Translations under genes and position numbers: made by a program
Assembly (NCBI GenBank): GCA_038025085.1
Contig: CM076144.1
Location: forward strand, 33,819,501 to 33,883,500
Direction: 5' to 3'
From: Tetragonia tetragonoides
Taxonomy: Eukaryota > Streptophyta > Magnoliopsida > Caryophyllales > Aizoaceae
DNA: 64,000 nucleotides
Notes under the pieces: model-generated
Databases searched by the model: none
What the model was told of the DNA's origin: nothing
Seen by the model: the letters and a program-made list of their open reading frames with translations, nothing else
Part shown: piece after piece, positions 12,380 through 22,430 of the stretch
Layout of the letters: every line of letters starts with the position of its first letter
Numbering within the stretch: position 1 is the first letter of the stretch

Positions 12380-12909
12380 AAAAGTTCAGAATTAAGGTTT
12401 CCACTTAGCACTTATAAGAACAAGTTTGAAATACTTGAAAGATGCACTTTAGTTCACCAATTCACTTAACACAAAGCAACACGAGTAGATTTGGCATACA
12501 CACTTGTCCTACACAAACTTAAACACGCATAATTATACATTAGTGCATCGAAAGCAAAGCATGCAAAGTTAGAGAAGTTATATTACAAACCAAGTCATTC
12601 TAAATTCCTAACTAGCTCTCCTAGGTTACGCTTAAGCCGTCTAACCCTGAAAGACAAAAAGGTACGGGTTAAGGCCTCCCAAAACATCCTCCCGCCTGAT
12701 CAACATCTAAACCAAATATATTACAACTTCTAATACTAATAATCAACCCAAAACATAACCAAAATTGGAGGGAATAGGAGTAACATCAAAATAACTATGG
12801 TTTAATACTACAAATCTAACTACCACTTAGAAGATCCATCCAACTACTTTCATCATCACCACTACCACTTCCGTCACTAGGGCTCTTAGAAATTCCTTCT
12901 CTTAAGTCT

Positions 12910-13557
12910 TTAATCCGAATCGGTGCTAACATCCCAACTAAAACCAGAACTAGAGCTAGAACTTGAACTATCTGCAGGCAGATCAGGACCAATCAAACCA
13001 TTACCCTGCAAGAAACCAAAACCAGGCAAAAGAGGACCTTCTACGGGTGGAAGGACAGCCAAAGGTACTACGGGAACACCTCCATGATCTGGTGTGGGTG
13101 GAGCTAAGGGCGGTGACTGCGGCTGCAAAGACGGCAAAACAAGCTCTATTTCCTCATTAAAGAACACAACTGTCCCCGGAATCATAGTCACATCTCTAGT
13201 ATAACACCACCACTCCTGATCAGCTTGCATAAGGACATACTTAATAGCATCCAATATCAAAATCCATCTACCACGGTAACCATAGTGATCAAAGTCATAG
13301 AACCAGTCATGTCCAACACCAATATACTTCACCCTCACACTAATCCAAGGTTGCTCATAAGGTAAGGTACTAAGCAAAGTAGCAACTTGCCACGCCGAGA
13401 CATCTACGGGTTCACCCATGGCATACGGCTCATACACATCACAAGCAACACGGAATCTGTCAACATAATCATCTATAAACTCATCATCTTGCATTTGAAG
13501 GCTCGAAGGGTGTGTAGGAGGAAGATTGAGTGGATGTGGATTATGGTTGAGATCCAT
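12910..13557 (-). CDS. Extra ORF between 5' LTR and gag, copy B (full form)
   Basis: This 215-residue ORF is in the same sense as gag, starting about 270 bp from the primer-binding site and ending about 530 bp before the gag frame. I do not recognise it. The N-terminal part is acidic (MQDDEFIDDYVDRF). The centre is rich in Trp, Tyr and Gly (VKYIGVGHDWFYDFDHYGYR), a folded-looking stretch absent from copy A. The rest is Pro-rich, then eight serines and WDVSTDSD. It stays open although this copy's gag-pol has many stops and frameshifts, and it closely matches copy A, which suggests late selection or chance survival. It may be a captured host fragment or a family-specific accessory protein. Confidence 0.55.
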   Translation of the reverse strand: MDLNHNPHPLNLPPTHPSSLQMQDDEFIDDYVDRFRVACDVYEPYAMGEPVDVSAWQVATLLSTLPYEQPWISVRVKYIGVGHDWFYDFDHYGYRGRWILILDAIKYVLMQADQEWWCYTRDVTMIPGTVVFFNEEIELVLPSLQPQSPPLAPPTPDHGGVPVVPLAVLPPVEGPLLPGFGFLQGNGLIGPDLPADSSSSSSSSGFSWDVSTDSD

Positions 13558-13826
13558 CTAGCAAAACGATCATATAGAGCATACAAGGTCAAGTTAAATG
13601 TTAGCTTAGACATACAAACCATGAAACACGTCGATCTTACATGCAATCACGAATCCAATAACCACAACCAATTTCACACCCAACTTCATGTCAACATGCA
13701 CAAAGTTTACGTAAAGCATGCAAACAATAAACCTCCCTAATCCATCCCGCTCTCACGCAACACCATCTAATTAATTCCCATTTTAACTTACAAGTTTTAA
13801 ATTATTTAGGTTTTGTTTTTGATTAT

Positions 13827-13838
13827 GATGTGATACCA
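13827..13838 (-). other. Decayed primer-binding site (copy B)
   Basis: Minus strand TGGTATCACATC keeps the first eight bases of the tRNA-iMet site TGGTATCAGAGC and then diverges. It is at the same 4-bp spacing from the LTR as in copy A. Confidence 0.7.
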
Positions 13839-13842
13839 AGTC

Positions 13843-14609
13843 TGTAACGCCCCAATTTTAATACCACTTAATCAGAGTGCGGAATAATATTAAATAACCC
13901 AAATGTGGTACTAAAACCAAAGCGCTATCGTCGTGCTCACCCGAAGGCAAACACAAGGCAAGCGGTAAAGCGGAAATAAAACAAAAGACGAACTGAACTC
14001 CAAAACGAAAATCGATTTTATAAACTTATAAAACTTAGTTGAAATAGTAATATCTTACAAACAACATTGTTATCCAAATTATTGTTACACCATTACTAAG
14101 CTTAACATTCATTACAACAAAGAACTGAAGCGTAATCCACGCCATGCGTATCCTCAAAACACGATCACACTCATCCCAAAAACATCCAACGACTGCATGT
14201 CATCAACATGCACGTGCAAGTGTAGATATGGATATGCAAAGTACACAGAAAACAAAAAATTAGCGGAAGCTAAGTAAGAACACTCCACTTTGTCAAATGC
14301 AAGGTTTTATGTTTTAGAATGCATATAGCACTTAACAGATAGTAATATTCATAATAATAATAATAGTAGTCAATATAGATAATTATACACATATAGTATC
14401 TTAGATACGTTCTCCTTTATAGGTATTGTCTTTCTGTCTTTCACTGTCTTTTCTGTATTTTACTGTCTTTTCATCTTTTCCGAATTATGTTAGCTCTCAC
14501 AAAACTGTTAGGTGGTATGGGAGATACACGACCAAGTTTACTTCGTTTGGCAGGAGATCACCTCATATCATATTCACAATTATGGCTATCGCCATATCAT
14601 AATTTCTGT

Positions 14610-14669
<60 letters not shown>

Positions 14670-16524
14670 CAACGTGTACTCCAGAAACCGTCCAATGGCC
14701 CTTTTGGAGGTCATACCACAAATCAAAGAACAATCTCAAACTCAACTCAAACTCATACTTATGCATATCTGCATAACAGAATCATTCTCAATACTTTTTG
14801 TTTATATCATTCTGACACTTTCTGTATACGTACATATATGTACTTATTTTCTGTATATAACATTCTCATACTTTCACTTATACTTCTCATATACTTTACG
14901 TAGCTTTATAATGTCTTAGATAAGTATATCAATGACTTTATCTTCCTTATTTCCTTTCTCTACTTTGCTGTATTTTCTGTATACTTCTCACATACATCAT
15001 TCTTCACACTACGTATATATGCTTATATAGCTTAATAAATCATATACTTCACATAGCTCATGATATAACATGTTTAATTCCCACTTTGCATATAATTTTC
15101 ATGTTTTGCACTTAGCACATAGCTTCACATTATTTAGCACTTCGCACATACTTTTTGAAATAGTTATAGACAAGGGGAAAGTGATAGACATGCACTTACA
15201 CTTATAAACGCTCCCAAACGCTAATAAGACTTTTTAATCCTTTTTCCACTCTAGGCTTCAACACCTATTAACTATAAATAATAATTCTCTATATTAAAAT
15301 CTAAGTAATACTCCTCACAAATAAACCAAACTCAAAGTACTTTTCTTGTTTCTTTTATACATGCATTCGCCCAAGCAAGGCAATACAAACAAAATAATTT
15401 TCTGATTTTCCACTTTAACTCATAATTATCACATCTTATTTCTAAAATCGTCCCTTAATTATTAAACCAACTTTACAAGGTATAATTCACATGCAATCAT
15501 TTGAAAATAATATAAACTTCACCCATATCACTTATACATGCTCAAACTCATAGATCCAATAATTAAACATACTTTTCTTAATGAAACACTTTCGGCCATC
15601 ATTAAGAAGTAAACATTGATTAACCCAACTTGATTTATATAATCATTCTTCAACATGCAATTATCATAAACTCATACTTAACCTTTATAAGGTCCGAAAA
15701 TCACATGCTTTAACATAACTTAATTAATTTAGCTTAATCCCTTCTTAAGCATACTTTCGAAAATAATAAGCTTAATTCATACATAGGTTCAAAACTCATA
15801 ATTCACACATCAATTAACATACTCTTTATAGCTTAATCTTTCTAGGTGATTTACTCACACAAACTTCACAACAATAATTATTAAAACCATAGTAAAGTCA
15901 TCTTCCATGCATAATCTTTCTTAAGTGATTTAGAAGAGAGTTTGGGGAATAAAGATATGAGAAAATATTTGGTGTTGTCGTTGATATGGTGGTCGGTTAG
16001 GGAGAGAGAACACAAGGAATAAAGTGTTCTAGCTTTTGCTCAAAAGAAATCAATAACTTGTGAACTTAGATCAAACATATTTTGAGAAGAGAAATGAATC
16101 ATTACAAAGAAGATTTGGTTAGATTATTATTCTCAAATGAATTTGCCAAGTGTGCTTGACTATGTTCAAGATTTACTATTACAATTTTATTACTTAATGG
16201 CCAAGGTGAAAAGAAATATCATGAATTGTCTAGATAATTCTATACAATGCAATTGCTGAATTTTAATGGATTGAAAGTGCAATTGGGCTCGGGTTTAGAA
16301 GAGAAAAAGAGACGGGCTTCGGCCCACAAAACCGAACACACAAACCCACAAAATCGAGACCCGAATTCATGTACTAGGTTGACCCAAAATAAATAAATAG
16401 TACCCATTTGGTATAACATGCACAGTTACGATAATTAAGTGTTATTAGTCACTAAGACATAATTATTAGTACTAATTGAGTTTAATTAGCAAGTAAACTA
16501 GTTTAAAGTTTTTCGTATATTACA
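13843..16524 (-). repeat. Tekay LTR, right copy (5' LTR of copy B)
   Basis: On the minus strand it begins TGTAATATAC and ends GGGGCGTTACA. It is colinear with 4699-7637 but carries a long (AT)n run and lacks 295 bp at 15955-15960. The ORFs of 135-138 residues around 14487-14919 are translations of the microsatellite and its flanks, not genes. Confidence 0.9.
14614..14667. repeat. (AT)n microsatellite
   Basis: About 27 uninterrupted AT units inside the right Tekay LTR. The other LTR has only a short TA run at the equivalent place, so the run expanded after the copies separated. Confidence 0.95.
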
Positions 16525-17789
16525 CGCACCATAAGAACCGGACTGGATTGTACTAATGTATTTACATCTTGATTGGTTTATTTTTCTTCTAGAAGGACAT
16601 CCAAATTTTAGCTATTTTTTTTTGGAAAAAGGTATCATATTTGATGGTACGTAGTAAATGGATATTTGTTTTTGTTGTTGCTTTAATTATTATTTTTATT
16701 TCTTTCTTATCGATTCTGATGTAGGATATTTGAACTTGGGATTTAAACACTTTAGTTTTACATTACACTATTTTGTAGTGAATATTTCTTGAAAAGTCAT
16801 GGGTTTTTTAAATTTTTTTTGTTGAAAATCATCTACAAATGCACGAAAAAAACAATAAAGCTTTTCATAAAAGTAATATTTATTTAATGAAGATAATATT
16901 TGTACACCAAATGTAGATTAATTAAGGACATGCACAATTAGTATTAGAGGCACTCACAAATAGAATGGTCCCAAACGCAAATTATCATTTGGTGAAACAG
17001 TGTACACAATTGATTGCGACTTTGCGAGGGAAGGATGGGATATATATTGTGATCTGTCATTACTATAGGGAGGCAAATAGGGCCGCATATTGGCTCGCGA
17101 ATGTCGGGGCTTCACTGGCCCAATTTAAACAATAGTGGCCATTGATGATCCACCATTATTTATTTATTTTCACAACTGAGGTATTCACCCACCGTTGATC
17201 ATAGTTATTATATTCTCGTGTTGGCTTGTAGACATCTTAAAGAGTGGAACAACTGATCAAGAAATTTAAAATTGCTCTATACTTAAGTCGAGATTGAATA
17301 AGTTCCTCGACTTAAATTAAAAATGGATAAATCTCTACCATTCAACTAAACCTCATTGATTATGATCCACCATTATAAATGCACAACATCCTCTTTGAAG
17401 ATTCGAGTGGTGCTTTGGCCTAGATTAGTAGGCCATTTGTTGTTTTTTTTGAGGTGAGATTAGTAGGTCATTTAGTTAACGGTTAGCTTTATTACTTTTG
17501 TATCAGGGCTTAGTCCCCTCTTACTCGCTAATAACAAAAACAAAGCATGATTATATTTTCTAAGTCTAAGGAGGAATTGTATGGTCACATATAGTTTTGT
17601 TCTTTTCTTTTCCCTTTTTGTCGATGTAGCAACCCCACATTTCTACTATTTTTAACTATATTTTTCAGATGAAGAAAATAGACTAGGGAAGTGTTATTGC
17701 CACATTTATTATTAAAAAAAAAAAGCTTAGAAAACTAAATAAAACATTTTAATGAAAAGTGAAGTTAACTAATAATACCTCTTACTATA
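16525..17789. other. Intergenic, nothing recognised
   Basis: AT-rich sequence with no open frame of interest and no terminal repeat that I could pair. The first bases (CGCAC) flank the Tekay array. Confidence 0.6.
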
Positions 17790-17791
17790 TA

Positions 17792-18046
17792 CTCCTTCCG
17801 TCCCATAAAATCCTAAACGTTTGCTTTTTGAAGGTCAAACTTAACAAACTTTGACCATTAGTTTATGAAAATGTATAAAGATTCACAATATGAAAATACT
17901 TTTGTCAGATTTATTTTTCAAAATACTTTCACAAAATCATATTTTTATAATTTTTATACTCATATATTTGAAGTTATTTACGGTCAAAGTGATGTCTTGA
18001 AGACCGTGAAAAAGTAAACGTTTGGAATTTTATGGGACGGAGGGAG
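17792..18046. mobile_element. Stowaway-type MITE
   Basis: The ends are CTCCTTCCGTCCCATAAAAT and the inverted ATTTTATGGGACGGAGGGAG, the classic Stowaway (Tc1/mariner-type) terminus. TA duplications lie at 17790-17791 and 18047-18048. It is 255 bp, AT-rich and non-coding. Confidence 0.93.
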
Positions 18047-18094
18047 TAATAGTCAAAAATTAAAGTTTAAATCAAGACTAAGTGTTATGGAGTA

Positions 18095-20223
18095 TGTTGG
18101 GTTACTAGTTTTGATGATAACAAACAAAGTGTCCTTATCTTCGTTGAACTAACAATGATGGCATGTTTACTTAAGGATGTAAGAAGTTGAAACACTTGAT
18201 GCATGATTGCTCATGAAGATACTTGTATCCTCAGAAGACATGAAGACTATGTAATGTAGTTAAGTACATTTGCTAATAGTCTTCATGAATTATGATTGAC
18301 TAGTTAGCAAGAGTCTAAATTAGTCATGACAAGGGAACAAGGTTGTGTAGGACTGAGTGCATGCGTCTATGAGTACAGGGGAACAGCCTTGTGAACCCAC
18401 TTCTCTGTGACCATCACTAAAGCTTGATGGAACCAAAGAGGAACAACGATTTGGATCCTGTTCCTTCTAACTGTGTATCTGCACAAGTTTTGCATAATAT
18501 CGTATTTATCATTTCTGTGAATATTTGTGTATTACCTTTCTAGATCTTCACACAAAAATAAAAATTATTTTGGAAGATTGAATATTGCAAAATCGTGTTT
18601 TTAAACAGAAAAGTATTTTATTTTGAAAAGATATTATCTTGGAAAAGTATTTTACTTAGTGGCCAAGTTTATATTGTTTAGGTAAGTGAATTATCTTTTG
18701 GAATATTTCTAATTATTCTTTAGAGATTATATTCTGATAAATCACTTGCTAGCTGGCCGAATTTTTCTGTTTAGTTAATTTGAACGTTTTATTATCTAGA
18801 TTGGTTTAAAGAAAGGTCTTTGATCTTTACTTAAACTCTATCTTATCTTTTGGAAATTCTATCTTTTATATTCATGTCAAATATTTATTTAAACTATATG
18901 GTTCCACATAAATCCGGTCGTCCAAAGTCCTAAAATTAACTAAACAGGTTAAAGACAACCAATTTAACTACTGTTATCACTTTGCACAATTTATATCCAA
19001 TTTGCATGCAATTAAACTGTTAAGTACAAACCAAGAGATAAGAGTTATAAATAAAACGCTCCAACCTACCACACTTGTTAATAAACGCGCCAAGCATTGC
19101 ATATACACATCAATAAATTCGTTAGTAACTTCAAAAAGTACAATGCAAAAATACTAATTTTATGCTAAAATAAACCTAAATGGGTCACAATAATGCATGA
19201 ATTAACATAAAAGATGCAAACTTTAATTAAACTAACATGCATGCATAATTAATAAAGATCACAACATGCAAAATAATTCAACAATAATCAAAAGCTAAGT
19301 AAAACATGATTAAAAAATAAGAAAGGAGAATTTAAATAAAGAGTTTAGGCCGTCAGGATGGTTAACCTGGACTATCTATTCGAACGGGACTAGTAGAATT
19401 AGACTTGCTCTTCGATCTTGGGTGATAGGTTGAATGCAAGAGCTTGCTTAAGTCTTCAAATTCTGAATCCTCTATGATTTAGGGTTTTTGTGCTCTCAAA
19501 ATTGCTCTCAAAATTATAAACTGACCAACCTATCTCAAAAGAGGGTGAAGAGGAGTATTTATAGAGTTAGGGGACGAAATAGGGGCCTAAGGCTGGAAGC
19601 CTCGGCACCAAACTCGGCCCAGCCAAAAAAACAGGCCCAGCGGCTACACGGAAGCCAGCTGGGGCCAGTGGTTGCCGCTGAGCGCTCAGCGGCACGCCGC
19701 TGGGCCCACCGGCTAGCGAAAACGCCTCTGTTGCCACGCGTGTGCCGCTAGGTCCTTAGCGTCAGCCGGTGGATCTGGAGGCGCACAAGTGACTAGGGTT
19801 TTTTGACTTTTTATGCTCAGTAAATTATGAAAATGCCCTTGGGCAGACCGAGGGGGTCGGGATCAAACGGTTTTGACCCAAATCTTCAAGACATGATATC
19901 TTTTGATCTGGGAACCTGATTGAGGCAAGGTCAAAGGCGTTGGAATCCTTATAACAAGGGCTATCCAAAGACTAAGGTTTCAAGGAAATTGGTCTAGACT
20001 TTCGAGCAATGTCCTTTTCTACTTACGTCCATATTAATCCATTACCATCATCATTGCGCTTTGGAGTGCTAGGGAATGAGAACCGATTAGGGTGTCTACA
20101 CATAGGAACAACGTCCACAACGTTATTCTCATCATTGTTCTCTAGTGACAAAAGTCTGTATTATTTCGAGAAATTGGAGTCACTCTATTCACCCCCCTCT
20201 AGAGTAACTTAGAGCACTCTTCA
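18095..20223 (+). mobile_element. Solo Copia LTR (SIRE/Maximus-like) with nested Tat LTR piece
   Basis: It starts TGTTGGGTTACTAG and TTTTGATGATAACAAAC, typical of SIRE-like LTR starts, and ends with ATTCACCCCCCTCTAGAG and then CTCTTCA. The 5-bp sequence GAGTA flanks both ends (18090-18094 and 20224-20228), so this is a complete solo-LTR unit. The middle (18873-20100) is a foreign Tat LTR fragment. Compared with the related copy at 39931-41203, roughly 570 bp of Copia LTR is missing at the left junction of the insert. Confidence 0.85.
18873..20100 (-). mobile_element. Truncated Tat-type LTR, subfamily of element D
   Basis: The minus strand matches the LTR at 47600 onward: it starts (at 20100) TGTAGACACCCTAATCGGTT, includes the GC-rich CAGCGGC block (about 19610-19775), a TATA-like TATAAATACT at about 19556-19565, and stops near the position equivalent to 48870. 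The last 300 bp of the LTR are missing. The ORF at 19488-19751 lies in the GC-rich block and is not a gene. Confidence 0.85.
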
Positions 20224-20533
20224 GAGTATAACACTTAGACTTAGAATAAATTTCTATTTTGTTACAGAGAATATAATGTTGTTCTGTTTGAGGAGACTAT
20301 GGAAGAGGTTTGCTTTGGAAGGGTTGGAAGGAAAGACAAATTTCGTAGAGAATAAGAAAAAAGACACAAGCTATTTGGCTAAAAATTAAAATATTTGCAA
20401 CTCCATGAATTATACAAAACAAATCGGACATAGATGTCCGATACTCTTATTTTGACTTATATCTCGCTCAATAAATGGAGCTGCTTATGAGCAGGATTAT
20501 CCGAGAAATTGTTGGACTTTTAAAAAAAAAAAT
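20224..20533. other. Short intergenic stretch, nothing recognised
   Basis: AT-rich, no ORF. Its first five bases are the right target duplication (GAGTA) of the solo LTR; its last eight (20526-20533) are the likely left target duplication of the element starting at 20534. Confidence 0.6.
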
Positions 20534-20804
20534 CAGTGGCGGAGTCAGTAATTTTTCTTTACAGCGGGGATCAAAACTTATGTAAAGAGTTGGTTTTTAT
20601 TTCCAATTCTATGTATAAGTCTTCCTTTTTGTTTTGGAAAGAATAAATTTTATTACTTCCAAATGGATATGCAATGGAGTACAAAGCAAAAAGCTGCACT
20701 CAAAATACACCATACAACTCTATAACCAACTGTAAAACCGCATACAACATGTAGGCAGTGAACAGAGGAATTACATCACACAGACAATCAAAGAGCAAAA
20801 CTAC

Positions 20805-20808
<4 letters not shown>

Positions 20809-20859
<51 letters not shown>
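20809..20859. repeat. Homopolymer of about 51 A
   Basis: Poly(A) on the plus strand, hence poly(T) in the 3' UTR of the minus-strand LINE, between the ORF2 stop and the polyadenylation signal. It is not the LINE's A tail, which is at its left end in the opposite base sense. Confidence 0.9.
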
Positions 20860-20860
<1 letters not shown>

Positions 20861-20862
<2 letters not shown>

Positions 20863-22235
20863 AAGGGAAATAATTCAAGTTCTCCTTGACATGAGCACAA
20901 ATCTTCTGGTTTTTGGCAGCATCACTTCTTGTATGAATAACATTCACAATTTGCTTAGCAATTCTCTCAGCAGTACTCCTATGCTCCTGGAATAACCTGC
21001 TGTTCCATTCCTTCCAAATATTATATATAACAGCTGAGAATACTGCTGTATATACACAAGCAGTGGCTTGTCTACCTCTAGCTCTGAGACATGCCTGATT
21101 GAACCAATCCTCCCAACTCATTGCAAGAAAAGGTTGTTGCAACCAGCTCATCATCCTGCACCATAACTGGTTAGTAAAGCTGCACTCAAGAAACAGATCA
21201 GAGAGTGTTTCCTCTACCCTAATGACACAAAACACAAACACTAGGCCCTTGGATCCCAGTCTTGTGCTGAATACTCCAAGTAGGAAGCCTGTTCAAGACA
21301 CAAAGCCATAAGATAAATCTCCATCTAGGGACAGATAATGAACACCAAACCAGAGGAGACCAATCTTTCATATCTACATCAGGTAGCAGGGACTTGTACA
21401 CAACCCCAACTCTATATTTGACATACCCTTAGCTTCTGAATGATCCATGATACTTGAGCAGGTTTAGAAACAGTCCAAAATGAACCTTGCTTCATATAAT
21501 AGGCACTAATCCATCTAATCCACAGTTTCTCTTTATGGGTTTGCACATCCCAAAGTAGCTTACCAAGCGCAGCCTTATTCCAAATTGTAAGATTAAAATC
21601 TGCAAACCTCTCTTGTTAGCAGGTGTGCAAAGAATAGACCAGGCCACAAGTGCCCTGCTCCTTGGGTCAGCTGTGTCTATCTACAAAAATCTTCTACAAA
21701 GCTGCTCAATCATATGAATACCAGACAAATGCAAATTAAAAAGCCGTGTCCAGTAGTTATTCATGGCAAATAAAACAGATTTCAATAATTGTAATCTCCC
21801 TGCATAAGAGAGAAATTTGGTTTTCCAAGATTGGATCCTTTTTGTGATCTTTTGAATCAAAGGGTCATAGTAGCTCACGTGCAGCCTTTTTAAACATAGT
21901 TTTATGCCAAGGTAGCAGAAGCGAAGTTCACCTGTTTGCATTCCCAGACAGCTGAGAATAACTCTCTGTTCACTCTCCATCACCCTACCAAAATACACCT
22001 CAGACTTGCTATTATTAGCACAGAAGTGAGAACACCTAGAGAACAGTTGAAATTGATTGAAGAGATGCTGCACAAAATTAGAATCGCCTCTAGAAAATAA
22101 TAACAGGTCATCTGCAAAAATATTATCGGCCAGTTCAAACCTCTTTACACCTTGGATGGAACCTGAATCTAGATTTATTTCTCAGGTCCTTCAGACAACT
22201 GGATAGATAATCCATTGTAATTACAAATAGATAAG
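20861..22235 (-). pseudogene. L1 ORF2 fragment: RT C-terminus and Cys/His tail
   Basis: From 22235 the broken frames read SPYLFVITMDYLSSCLK, then a degraded RT catalytic region near 22105-22090 with the remnant of FADDLLLF. Frame 22073-21681 continues with CANNSKSEVYFG and LSYAGRLQLLKSVLFAMNNY, standard plant L1 RT. Frames 21401-21219 and 21241-20861 give the zinc-binding-in-RT domain (CVLCH ... VEETLSDLFLECSF) and the tail. Multiple stops and shifts are present. Confidence 0.85.
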
Positions 22236-22430
22236 GAGAGATGGCTACAAATTGCTACAAACAGATAATCCATTGCAATTCCGGTCCTTCAGACTTATTG
22301 CAATTATAAGTCTTCCATTTGATAAAAAAAGAAGTTAGTTAGAAAATAATACTCTATACTACTATAAAAAGTTACAAATTGCTCTCCTACAAAAGCTTTT
22401 TTTTTTTTTTGATGAAAAGATGGAATATTA

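Larger units (their letters stand above)
727..16524 (-). mobile_element. Tandem Tekay-type Ty3 array: internal A, LTR, internal B, LTR
   Basis: All parts are on the minus strand. From right to left: LTR 13843-16524, internal region B 13842-7638, LTR 7637-4699, internal region A 4698-727. The middle LTR is preceded on its left by A's primer-binding site and on its right by B's 3' end (polypurine-like tract), so it serves both as B's 3' LTR and as A's 5' LTR. No target duplication separates the copies. The C-terminal chromodomain and the integrase type place the family with Tekay/Del chromoviruses. Copy A is cut at 727 by the Tat LTR. B from LTR to LTR is 11.8 kb. The outer right flank after 16524 begins CGCAC; the matching left duplication would be outside the window. 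Confidence 0.85.
20626..22305 (-). mobile_element. L1-type LINE, 5'-truncated (first)
   Basis: A perfect 12-bp duplication TATAAGTCTTCC flanks it (20614-20625 and 22306-22317). The 3' end is at the left, with an AATAAAA signal near 20642-20648 and a short A tail (T run on plus, 20626-20630). Only RT C-terminal and tail sequence is present. The 70 bp next to the 5' end (22235-22305) contain short scrambled copies of nearby LINE sequence. Confidence 0.9.

Noticed and set aside
14487..14919. Overlapping ORFs of 135-138 residues with a Tyr-Ile repeat
   Set aside because: They are translations of the (AT)n microsatellite and LTR flanks; the other LTR lacks the repeat and no domain is visible.
16525..17789. 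Possible gene or element between the Tekay array and the Stowaway
   Set aside because: No open frame, no paired terminal repeats or duplications found by eye.
19488..19751. 87-residue ORF in a GC-rich stretch
   Set aside because: It lies within the Tat LTR fragment's CAGCGGC block, on the antisense of the LTR; GC-rich DNA lacks stops by chance. The same applies to 47903-48106.
20700..20900. ORF with a run of Phe
   Set aside because: It is the poly(A) homopolymer read on the minus strand, in a LINE 3' UTR.
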